Positions 48,615-58,468 of a stretch of DNA of 64,000 nt are shown here, piece by piece (the first letter of the stretch is position 1; each line of letters starts with the position of its first letter). Both the position numbers and the translations under genes were made by a program. The stretch is from Pseudomonas umsongensis. GTDB taxonomy: Bacteria; Pseudomonadota; Gammaproteobacteria; Pseudomonadales; Pseudomonadaceae. The notes beneath the pieces are model-generated. The model was not told the DNA's origin, ran no database searches, and saw only the letters and a list, made by a program, of their open reading frames with translations. The stretch spans positions 212,225 through 276,224 of the forward strand of contig NZ_NIWU01000008.1 of NCBI RefSeq assembly GCF_002236105.1, read 5' to 3'.

Positions 48615-48629
48615 TGGCACAGCCATTGC
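48615..48629 (+). promoter_or_regulatory. Sigma-54 (-24/-12) promoter of the aldehyde dehydrogenase gene
   Basis: TGGCAC-AGCCA-TTGC matches the sigma-54 consensus in both elements and in spacing. Transcription would start about 25 bp before the ATG at 48667. Confidence 0.8.
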
Positions 48630-48666
48630 GAAAGACCTCGCCACACGAACAAGACGAGGTTTCATC

Positions 48667-50157
48667 ATGTCGCTTCCCAACCTGCTTCCCGCCACTTCGG
48701 CATTTATCCAGCGCGCCCCGCGCATGCTCATCGGTGGCGACTGGGTCGAGGCCGCCGACGGCCAGACCATGCCCCTGCACAACCCCGCCACCGGCGAAGT
48801 GCTGTGTGTAGTGCCACGGGCCACACCGGAAGACGTCGACCGCGCCGTCCTCGCCGCCCGCCAGGCGTTCGATGATTCGGCCTGGACCCGCACTCGCCCA
48901 CGGGAGAGGCAGAATCTGTTGTGGAAACTGGCCGACCTGATGCAGCGCGATGCCGAGCTCCTGGCGCAGCTGGAATGCCTGAACAACGGCAAAAGCGCGG
49001 CGGTGGCGCAAGTGATGGACGTGCAGTTGGCCATCGATTTCCTGCGCTACATGGCCGGTTGGGCGACCAAGATCGAAGGCTCCACGGTCGACGTGTCGGC
49101 GCCGCTGATGCCCAACGACCAGTTCCACAGTTTCATCCGCCGCGAAGCGGTGGGCGTGGTCGGCGCCATCGTCGCCTGGAACTTCCCGCTGTTGCTGGCC
49201 TGCTGGAAACTCGGCCCGGCCCTGGCCACCGGCTGCACCGTGGTGCTCAAACCCGCCGACGAAACCCCGCTCACCGCGCTGAAGCTCGCCGAGCTTGTGC
49301 TCGAGGCGGGTTACCCCGAGGGCGTGTTCAACGTGGTCACCGGCACCGGCATCACCGCAGGCTCCGCGCTGACTCACAACCCGTTGGTGGACAAGCTGAC
49401 CTTCACCGGCTCCACCGCCGTGGGCAAGCAGATCGGCAAGATCGCCATGGATTCCATGACCCGGGTGACCCTGGAGCTGGGCGGCAAGTCGCCAACGATC
49501 GTGATGGCCGATGCCGACCTGAAAACCGCCGCAGCCGGTGCCGCCAGCGCGATCTTCTTCAACCAGGGCCAGGTCTGCTGCGCAGGCTCGCGTCTGTATG
49601 TGCAGCGCAAGCATTTTGACAATGTGGTGGCGGACATCAGCGATATCGCCAACGCCATGAAACTGGGTAACGGCCTGGACCCGAGCGTGGAAATGGGGCC
49701 GTTGATCTCGGCACGGCAACAGGCGCGGGTCTACGGCTACATAGAAAAGGGCCGTGAAAGCGGCGCGACCATCGCCTGCGGTGGCGAGCAGTTCGGGCCG
49801 GGCTTTTTCGTCAAGCCGACGGTGATCGTCGACGTCGATCAAAAGCATTCGCTGGTGCAGGAGGAAATCTTCGGCCCGGTACTGGTGGCGATTCCCTTCG
49901 ATGACGAAGCCGATGCCCTGCGCATGGCCAATGACAGCCCTTATGGGTTGGGCGCGAGCATCTGGTCCAATGACCTGGCGGCGGTGCACCGGATGATCCC
50001 ACGGATCAAGTCCGGTTCAGTGTGGGTCAACTGCCACAGCGCCCTGGACCCGGCGCTGCCCTTTGGTGGCTACAAGATGTCGGGGGTGGGGCGAGAGATG
50101 GGGTATGCGGCGATCGAGCATTACACCGAGTTGAAGTCGGTGTTGATCAAGCTCTGA
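48667..50157 (+). CDS. NAD(P)-dependent aldehyde dehydrogenase (phenylacetaldehyde-dehydrogenase-like)
   Basis: A 496-residue class 1/2-type aldehyde dehydrogenase. It has the general-base motif VTLELGGKSP (Glu270), the nucleophile FNQGQVCCAG (Cys304) and the NAD-binding WNFPLLLACWK near residue 170. It should oxidise the aldehyde released by the amine dehydrogenase to the acid, as the phenylacetaldehyde dehydrogenase does in phenylethylamine catabolism. I chose ATG 48667; the open frame continues upstream but through the promoter. It is divergent from the structural qhp operon and preceded by a perfect sigma-54 promoter. Cytoplasmic. Confidence 0.92.
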   Translation: MSLPNLLPATSAFIQRAPRMLIGGDWVEAADGQTMPLHNPATGEVLCVVPRATPEDVDRAVLAARQAFDDSAWTRTRPRERQNLLWKLADLMQRDAELLAQLECLNNGKSAAVAQVMDVQLAIDFLRYMAGWATKIEGSTVDVSAPLMPNDQFHSFIRREAVGVVGAIVAWNFPLLLACWKLGPALATGCTVVLKPADETPLTALKLAELVLEAGYPEGVFNVVTGTGITAGSALTHNPLVDKLTFTGSTAVGKQIGKIAMDSMTRVTLELGGKSPTIVMADADLKTAAAGAASAIFFNQGQVCCAGSRLYVQRKHFDNVVADISDIANAMKLGNGLDPSVEMGPLISARQQARVYGYIEKGRESGATIACGGEQFGPGFFVKPTVIVDVDQKHSLVQEEIFGPVLVAIPFDDEADALRMANDSPYGLGASIWSNDLAAVHRMIPRIKSGSVWVNCHSALDPALPFGGYKMSGVGREMGYAAIEHYTELKSVLIKL

Positions 50158-50161
50158 CCCA

Positions 50162-50278
50162 CTGATCGTTCCCACGCGCAGCAAAGGAATGCATCCTGTG
50201 ACGCTCTGCGTCACCTCCAGAAGCGGAACGCGGAGCGTCCCTGGCGGCATTCCCACGCAGAGCGTGGGAACGATCAGT
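50162..50278. repeat. Long inverted repeat (CTGATCGTTCCCACGC class)
   Basis: CTGATCGTTCCCACGCGCAG and the inverted GAGCGTGGGAACGATCAG flank an inner GTGACGCTCTGCGTCAC palindrome. It lies between two convergent genes, and the qhpG stop codon is inside its right arm. A shorter relative is at 11549-11603. Confidence 0.75.
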
Positions 50279-51575
50279 GCGCTGGTTTGAAACCCTGAGC
50301 CAACAACCAACTCCTGACCATCCTCCCCTGCTCTACAGTCAATCCAGCCAGCGCTTGTTCGGCAGGCTCGGTCCGCAACTGCCGCACCAACGGCGCCAAC
50401 TCCACCCCCTGCACATGCCAGATCCCCAACGGTTGATCCGCCGTGATCACCACCTCGGCCTCATCGACAAACCCGTTACGCAGCACCGGCGCCCGCTCGA
50501 TCCGCAGTGCATTGAAATCCGCCTCGGCATGGGCCACCTCGGCATCCGGCCAGTGCCGCCGCGCCTGCCAGAACGGCTGATCGACCCAACGCTGTTCATC
50601 GGCATAAAAATCCCGACCTATCCGCGCAAACCGGAGAAACAGCTGCTCCACCCGCTGTTGATGAAAACGCCGGGCCAGCGCCGCTCGTTCGGGTTTGCGC
50701 AACAAGGTGTTGATCACCGTCGGCGCCTGCAACGCAGAGGACAGGGATTGGAAGATGCCGTTGCCCGACAACGGGTCGACCGCCATCGCCGCATCACCGA
50801 CCCGAATCCAATTGTCGCCGCACACCTGCGGGCTGAGAATCGCCGTGCTGCTGCGAGCATGCAACTGCAAATCAACCTCGGGGTCGGCAGCGAAAAACGC
50901 CTGGGCGAGCGACGATGCCTGGCGCCGCTGTCGACAGTACTCGAGCAGTTGTGCCTTGCCCGGCAGAGCGGCGCTGGCCACATCCACCGTCCATTGCCAA
51001 TAACACTGGCCGTCGGCCCGCCGCGCCATCCATGCCCAGCCATCCTCAAGGCTTTCCACGGCGCTGGCGGTGTTGCCCGGCGTGCCCTGCCAGCGATTGA
51101 GCAGGCTGACCGTCTCCGGCCCGCGCAAGCCTTTGCCCAGGGCGGGCGCCTGGCGGCCACGGGCTTCCACCAGAAAGTCCGCAATCACTGCCTGGCCACC
51201 GTCAATCTCGATTCGATGACCACTGGCGACTGCCTGGACCGCTAACACCCGACCCTCGATCAGCTCAACACCGGCCAGGCGCAAGGCTTCGCGCAGGCCG
51301 CAGTCAAAGGTCGGACGGTCGAGCAGGAACTCGACGTTCTGCGCGTGCTGCTGGCCGTTCCAGTTCACCTGCCGTTGAGAGGGCAACGTCGCCTGCGCCA
51401 GCGCCTGTTGCAGTCCGGCGCCGCGCAACGCCTCCAGCACCCGCTGGGAAACACCTTCAAGGGCGGAAAAACGCCGCCATTCGCTGACCAGCGTAACGGC
51501 ATACCCCAGTCGTCGCAGCCCCAGTGCTACTGCCGCGCCCGCGGGCCCGGCGCCCAGGATGACGATCGCGGTCAT
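50274..51575 (-). CDS. qhpG: QhpG, FAD-dependent monooxygenase for CTQ biogenesis
   Basis: A 433-residue flavoprotein of the tryptophan-halogenase/PHBH-like class. It has an N-terminal dinucleotide-binding motif GAGPAGAA (residues 8-15) and a second FAD motif RVGDAAMAVDPLSGNG near residue 255. In Paracoccus QhpG hydroxylates the tryptophan that becomes cysteine tryptophylquinone in the gamma subunit. Its start overlaps the qhpE stop by four bases (ATGA), so the two are translationally coupled. It is the last gene of the - strand unit activator-qhpF-qhpE-qhpG. Confidence 0.9.
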   Translation of the reverse strand: MTAIVILGAGPAGAAVALGLRRLGYAVTLVSEWRRFSALEGVSQRVLEALRGAGLQQALAQATLPSQRQVNWNGQQHAQNVEFLLDRPTFDCGLREALRLAGVELIEGRVLAVQAVASGHRIEIDGGQAVIADFLVEARGRQAPALGKGLRGPETVSLLNRWQGTPGNTASAVESLEDGWAWMARRADGQCYWQWTVDVASAALPGKAQLLEYCRQRRQASSLAQAFFAADPEVDLQLHARSSTAILSPQVCGDNWIRVGDAAMAVDPLSGNGIFQSLSSALQAPTVINTLLRKPERAALARRFHQQRVEQLFLRFARIGRDFYADEQRWVDQPFWQARRHWPDAEVAHAEADFNALRIERAPVLRNGFVDEAEVVITADQPLGIWHVQGVELAPLVRQLRTEPAEQALAGLTVEQGRMVRSWLLAQGFKPAH

Positions 51576-52249
51576 GGCCCGATACGCCGTTCAGGGCCAC
51601 GGTAACGGGCGTTGTGGCGCAGATATTCGACGACCTGTTCATTGCTGGCGTCGGGATTCGCCACCAGGAATGCCGCAATGTGCCCGCTCAACGCCGCGCA
51701 ACCGAGACTGGCGCCGGACTGCCCCGGATAAGTACCGTGCACGCACGCGCCGAAATCCGCCTGGGCACTGTCGAGCCATGACCATTCGAGTTCGGCGCAG
51801 CGCGCATCGCCGGTCACCCGCAGCACCTGTGGATAATTCGCCGGAAACACCCCTTCACCCTGGGCCGGGCTGGACGCGCACAGCAATACGCCCTGGCCCA
51901 CCGCCAATGCGCAAGCAGCCCGCAACAGGTTGCGATCCTGGCGCAAACCCAGGCTCAGATTGATCAAGCGCACGTCCTGCGCCACCAGCCAGTCGATGGC
52001 CGTGGCGATCTGCAAGGCGCTGGTCACCCCGCGTCGGTCGAATACTTGCGCCACGCAAAACAGTGCCGAGGGTGCACGCCGGCCGATGGCTTCGATCACA
52101 GCGCTGCCATGGCCCAACGGATCATCACGCAAGTCGCTTTCGCTCAGCCCGTCTTCCACCAGGGAAAAACGCCGCCCGGCGACGACCTGCACCCGTTGCG
52201 CGGTCGAGTGACCGCTGTCCACCACACCAATTCGCAGCTCAGGTTTCAT
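51572..52249 (-). CDS. qhpE: QhpE, subtilisin-like protease removing the gamma-subunit leader
   Basis: A 225-residue small subtilase without signal peptide or propeptide. The catalytic triad is visible as Asp11 (GVVDSGH), His47 (PLGHGSAV) and Ser181 (GASLGCAALSGH). The usual oxyanion asparagine region is replaced by CASSPAQGEGVFPA, without the Asn of secreted subtilisins. In other bacteria QhpE cleaves the 28-residue leader of QhpC in the cytoplasm. It sits 5 bp after qhpF and overlaps qhpG by four bases. It is much shorter than typical subtilisins, as expected for this dedicated enzyme. Confidence 0.9.
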   Translation of the reverse strand: MKPELRIGVVDSGHSTAQRVQVVAGRRFSLVEDGLSESDLRDDPLGHGSAVIEAIGRRAPSALFCVAQVFDRRGVTSALQIATAIDWLVAQDVRLINLSLGLRQDRNLLRAACALAVGQGVLLCASSPAQGEGVFPANYPQVLRVTGDARCAELEWSWLDSAQADFGACVHGTYPGQSGASLGCAALSGHIAAFLVANPDASNEQVVEYLRHNARYRGPERRIGP

Positions 52250-52254
52250 AAGGC

Positions 52255-53972
52255 TCAGGCTTCATGCAACAGCGTTTTCGACACCAGTACGCCGTCGAGC
52301 AATTCAAAGCGCAAATCGGCATCGGCCAGGGTCGAAGGACGATGGCTGATCAGGATGCGCGTGCGCCCGGCAAACAGGCGGTCGATGGCTTCGATCACTT
52401 CGCGCTCGGTGGCTTCGTCCACCGCCGAAGTGGCCTCGTCGAGCACCAGGATCAGTGGGTCCTGCAACAGGGCGCGGGCAATGGCAATGCGTTGTTTCTG
52501 CCCACCGGACAACTGCTGGCCGCGCTCCCCCAACGGACTGTCGAGGCCTTCGGGCAAGGTTGCGATCAGGCTGTCGAGTTGCGCCAGCCGCGCGACGTCG
52601 GCGATCGCTTCACGGCTGGCGTCGGGCACGGCGTAGGCCAGGTTGTCGGCCAGGCTGCCGCGAAACAGCACGATGTCCTGGCTGACCACGGCAATGCGCC
52701 GGCGCAACTCGAACAGGTCGAGTTCGCGCACATCCACGTCCCCCAGCAGCACCCGCCCGGACTGCGGGTCGTGGTGGCGTTGCAGCAGGTCGATCAGGGT
52801 CGATTTGCCAACCCCGGAGCCGCCGCTCAGGGCGACTTTCAAACCGTAGGGAATCCGCGCCTCGATGCCTCGCAGGGTGGTCGGGCGACCGGGATGACTG
52901 AAGTACACGTCATCGAAGCGCAACTCGCCAGAACCCGGCATCGGTTTCGGTGTTTCGGGGGTGAGTACGGTGGCTTCCTCGCCGCGCAACTCCATCACCC
53001 GCCCGAGGCTGACGGTCATGCGCTGAATCGCCACATAAAGCCCCAGCAGACTCTGGACCGGCCCGACGGCCATGCCCAGGTAAGTGGAAAACGCGATCAA
53101 TGCGCCCAATTGCCAAGTGCCCTGCACGACCCAATACCCGCCAATCAGGAACGCACAGGCGCGCGACAGCGAGGTCAGCGTGCCCGGCACGGCCTGGGTG
53201 AAAAACTCGGTGACCTGCAGGCGCAGCAACTGGCTCATGTAGCCCTGGCCCAGGCTCTCCAGTCGTCGCGCCTCGCGCTGTTGCTGGCCGGCAGACTGGA
53301 TGAACTTCATCACCGGCAGCGTCTCGACCATGAACGAGGACATGTCCGCCGAGCGCTCACGCAACTGCCGCACATCGCGCTCGACCTTGCGCCGCATCCA
53401 GCGCAGCCACAGCACGTCGAGGGGAATCAGCACCAGCGCCAGCAGCGACAGTTTCCACGACAGCGTCAGCAGCATGGCCACGGCCACCACCAGGCCGATC
53501 ACGCTGGACACCGCCGAGAATAATGAATCCACGGCAAAGCGCTGGATCTCCGCCACGTCGCCATCGAGACGCGACATCAGGTCACCGATGCGCCGCTGGC
53601 CGTAGAAGCTCGGTGACAGGGTCTGCAAATGCCGATACAGGTCATCGCGCAGGGCGAACAGCATGCGCCCGGACAAGCGCGTGTGCAGGTAACGATTGAT
53701 CCCCGACAACGCCGTACCCAGCAATCCCGCGACGATCATCAACCCGGCGATCAACACCAGCATCGGGAAATTGCGCGCCAGCAGGCCATCGTCGATCAGC
53801 AACTTGGTCAGCCACGGCTGCACCAGCACCAACGCCGAGGCACAAACCGACAGGCCCAGCAGCCCGGCAATCGCCAGACGGTGCGGGCGCACAAAGCTGT
53901 ATAGCCAGCGTAATGCGGCTTGCAGGGCCTCGGGGTTCTGGCTGTCGATCAGCCGCACGATCAGGCGCTGCA

Positions 53973-53976
<4 letters not shown>
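52255..53976 (-). CDS. qhpF: QhpF, ABC exporter for the gamma subunit
   Basis: A 573-residue half-size ABC exporter with a six-helix transmembrane domain (about 25-320) then a nucleotide-binding domain. Motifs are Walker A SGGSGVGKST, signature LSGGQKQRIAIARA, Walker B LILVLDEATSAVDEATE and a following H-loop (LISHRP). It is thought to carry crosslinked QhpC to the periplasm, since that subunit has no Sec signal. It should act as a homodimer in the inner membrane. Its start overlaps the activator stop (ATGA) and qhpE follows after 5 bp, so the four genes form one operon. Confidence 0.9.
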
Positions 53977-55880
<1,904 letters not shown>

Positions 55881-55935
55881 GCGCTCCGGGTCGTCCGCCC
55901 TTGCGCCTTCATACGTCGGCGCCCTGGAGCAATCT

Positions 55936-55949
55936 TTACGTTAACGTAA
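55936..55949. promoter_or_regulatory. Perfect palindrome TTACGTTAACGTAA upstream of the activator gene
   Basis: A 14-bp exact palindrome, 56 bp before the activator start. It resembles the operators I recall for LiuR-like MerR regulators; the binder is unknown. The rest of 55881-56303 holds a degenerate REP pair and no gene. Confidence 0.4.
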
Positions 55950-56025
55950 GGGCGATGGCAAGTGCCGCATGGCGCTTGTGTTCCGGCAGGTGGATCGGGG
56001 CATCGTTCTTCGCTGGCAATCCAAC

Positions 56026-56099
56026 TCCCACAGGCTCGCGTCGCTCCCAAGTTTATGACTCAACTCGGTCACTGTGGGAGCGGGCTTGCCCGCGATAGC
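56026..56099. repeat. Degenerate REPIN
   Basis: CTCCCACAGGCTCGCGTCGC and the facing GTGGGAGCGGGCTTGCCCGCGA are recognisable but decayed REP arms. Confidence 0.55.
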
Positions 56100-56303
56100 C
56101 ATGGAGCAGACACCGAAAGACTCAGCGCTGCCAAACTGTCATCGATTGCTAACTCCCTGACGCCCAATGAGAAGCAGACAACCTGCGCGTGACGATACTG
56201 GTTTGCTCATCGAACAGTGACGCGACACGTCTAGCCCGATACCTCTGAGCCCTGACGGGGGTTGTCGGTTGCATCTCAGAAAAACAATCAAAGAGAGCGC
56301 AGA

Positions 56304-57545
56304 ATGAAATTCAGTTTTCTCGATAACAGCAAGCTCACCCGCCGACGCGTTCTACGCGATGCTGTCACCCTGGCTTTGGCCGCTTCACCCTTGGCAAGCA
56401 TTGCCAGGGCAACCGGCGAAACCGCCGAAGAAGTGACCTTCGCGGCGGGTCCACGGCCGCTGGTGCAATACCCGCAAAAACGGCCGTTGACCCTGGTGAC
56501 CACTCGCCCACCGCACCTGGAGACGCCTTTCGCAGTCTTCAACGAAGGGCCGATCACGCCCAATGACGCGTTTTTCGTGCGTTATCACCTGGCCAATTTC
56601 CCCACCAGCATCGATCCGGATACGTACCGTCTGACCGTCAAGGGTGCGGTCGACACTCCGCTGTCACTGTCCCTGGCAGAGCTCAAGGCTCTGGCGCAGC
56701 CGGTAGAAGTGGTGGCCGTCAATCAGTGCTCGGGGAACAGCCGAGGTTTCTCGATGCCGCGCGTATTTGGTGCTCAGTTGGGCAATGGTTCGATGGGCAA
56801 TGCACGCTGGATAGGGGTGCCGCTCAAGGCCGTATTGAAAAAGGCCGGAGTGAAAAACGATGCCAGGCAAGTGACGTTCCGCGGCCTCGACAAGCCTGTG
56901 TTGCCAAGCACGCCGGAGTTCATCAAGGCACTGGACATCAGCCATGCCATGGACGGTGAACCCATGATCGCCTGGTCGATGAACGGCACCGACCTGCCCT
57001 TCCTCAACGGTTACCCGATACGTTTGGTAGTGCCCGGCTATTTCGGCACGTACTGGGTCAAGCACCTGAGCGAGATCGAAGTGCTCGACCATGTTTACGA
57101 CGGCTTCTTCATGGCTAAAGGTTATCGAGTCCCGGATAACGATTGTTTCTGCATCGCCCCCGGCACCACGCCGACGCAAACCCGGCCGATCTCCAAGCTA
57201 CCGGTGCGCAGCTTCATCACCAGCGTTAAGCAGGGCGATGTGTTGCCGTTGAATAAAAGCGTGGTGCTCAAGGGCATTGCGTTCGATGGCGGTGCCGGGG
57301 TCAACAAGGTGGAAATATCCATCGACGGCGGAAAAGTCTGGCGTGAAGCCACCCTCGGGCAGGACCTTGGCCGTTTCTCTTTCCGCGAGTGGACGCTGGC
57401 AATCACCTTCACCAGCAAGGGCGCCACGCAGTTGATGGTACGAGCCAGCAACAGCGCGGGCGAGACGCAACCGCTGCAAGCCGACTGGAACCCTGCCGGT
57501 TACCGCCGCCACGTCATCGAAACCAGCCACGTGACCGTCGCTTGA
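56304..57545 (+). CDS. SorA-like periplasmic sulfite oxidase (molybdenum cofactor)
   Basis: A 413-residue protein with a twin-arginine signal (SKLTRRRVLRDAV at about 9-21), so it is exported folded with its cofactor. The sulfite-oxidase molybdopterin domain spans about 60-270, with the molybdenum-ligand Cys142 in VVAVNQCSGNSRGF and WMNG/YPIRLVVPGYFG motifs later. A C-terminal dimerisation (Mo-co_dimer) domain occupies about 300-413. It should oxidise sulfite to sulfate and pass electrons to the cytochrome encoded 10 bp downstream. I chose ATG 56304 (AGAGAG upstream); the frame is open from a TTG at 56262 with no support. Other substrates of this family cannot be excluded. Confidence 0.85.
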   Translation: MKFSFLDNSKLTRRRVLRDAVTLALAASPLASIARATGETAEEVTFAAGPRPLVQYPQKRPLTLVTTRPPHLETPFAVFNEGPITPNDAFFVRYHLANFPTSIDPDTYRLTVKGAVDTPLSLSLAELKALAQPVEVVAVNQCSGNSRGFSMPRVFGAQLGNGSMGNARWIGVPLKAVLKKAGVKNDARQVTFRGLDKPVLPSTPEFIKALDISHAMDGEPMIAWSMNGTDLPFLNGYPIRLVVPGYFGTYWVKHLSEIEVLDHVYDGFFMAKGYRVPDNDCFCIAPGTTPTQTRPISKLPVRSFITSVKQGDVLPLNKSVVLKGIAFDGGAGVNKVEISIDGGKVWREATLGQDLGRFSFREWTLAITFTSKGATQLMVRASNSAGETQPLQADWNPAGYRRHVIETSHVTVA

Positions 57546-57555
57546 GGAGAGCTGC

Positions 57556-58203
57556 ATGAAATCCATGAAATTCATGACCCGCTGGCTGTGCGCGGCGCAA
57601 ATTTTCCTGGCTGGCATGGCCAGCGCAGCGCCACTGTCGATCACCTTGCCGCCCGAAACGGCTGCGTTCAAACCCAGTGCGCTGCCCGGCTACCCATTGG
57701 CCCAGCAGAAATGCTCCACCTGCCATTCTGCCGATTACATCAGCTTCCAGCCTCCGGGCATGAGCCTGGCGCAGTGGACGGCAGAAGCGGGCAAGATGCA
57801 ACACGTGTACGGTGCGCCGATCAGCGATCAGGACGTGACCATTATCGGCGCCTACCTGGCGGCCACGTACGGCAGTGCAAAGGCGAGCGATGCCGATGTG
57901 CAAGCCGCCTCGAATCCGTCGGCGGGCCAACCCACGCCAGCCCCTGTGGCAAAAGTCGACGCCACGGCCTTGCTGCAGAACAACGCGTGCCTGTCCTGCC
58001 ATGCGATCGATCACAAGGTCGTCGGCCCGGCTTATAAAGATGTGGCTGCCAAATACGCCAACGACCCGCAGGCACTAGCCAAGGTTACGTCCAGCATTGC
58101 GCACGGCGGTAGCGGCAAATGGGGGGATATCCCGATGCCACCTTTTGCGCAGTTAAGCCCGGAGAATCTGCACAGCCTGGCGACGTTCATCCTGCACCAG
58201 TGA
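57556..58203 (+). CDS. Dihaem c-type cytochrome, electron acceptor of the sulfite oxidase
   Basis: A 215-residue periplasmic cytochrome with signal peptide (cleavage near ASA-AP, about residue 24). Domain 1 (about 25-108) has CSTCH (53-57) and resembles SorB-type cytochromes. A proline-rich linker (SAGQPTPAPVAK) follows. Domain 2 (about 134-215) has CLSCH (145-149) and the c551-like sequence VVGPAYKDVAAKYA ... GKWGDIPMPPFAQL with a methionine ligand. SorB of Starkeya has one haem, so this looks like SorB fused to a c551-like domain. It lies 10 bp after the oxidase with a GGAG ribosome binding site and is surely co-transcribed. Confidence 0.85.
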   Translation: MKSMKFMTRWLCAAQIFLAGMASAAPLSITLPPETAAFKPSALPGYPLAQQKCSTCHSADYISFQPPGMSLAQWTAEAGKMQHVYGAPISDQDVTIIGAYLAATYGSAKASDADVQAASNPSAGQPTPAPVAKVDATALLQNNACLSCHAIDHKVVGPAYKDVAAKYANDPQALAKVTSSIAHGGSGKWGDIPMPPFAQLSPENLHSLATFILHQ

Positions 58204-58250
58204 GCCGGCCGTAAGACAGCCGACCTGATTACAGGTCTGGACGCAATCCA

Positions 58251-58352
58251 TTGCAGGAGCAAGCTTGCTCGCGATGGACGTGAACGATACCGCGCCCTGC
58301 CTGGATGTGCGCGTTGTCTGGAAGTCCATCGCGAGCAGGCTCGCTCCTACAG
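58251..58352. repeat. REPIN between the cytochrome gene and mrdA
   Basis: TTGCAGGAGCAAGCTTGCTCGCGATGG and the inverted CCATCGCGAGCAGGCTCGCTCCTAC lie between convergent genes. The rest of 58204-58468 shows no gene. Confidence 0.8.
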
Positions 58353-58468
58353 AGGAGCGTGACCTGGATCACTCAGCTTTCCGACATTAGAGAACGCGAC
58401 ACAGGGCCTGACAAAGGATCGATCTTGAAGGCATGGTGGCATGGGATCATCCATGCCGAACACAGGAT

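Noticed and set aside
48556..49989. A 477-residue open frame antisense to the aldehyde dehydrogenase
   Set aside because: The + strand frame has intact catalytic motifs and a sigma-54 promoter; the antisense has neither.
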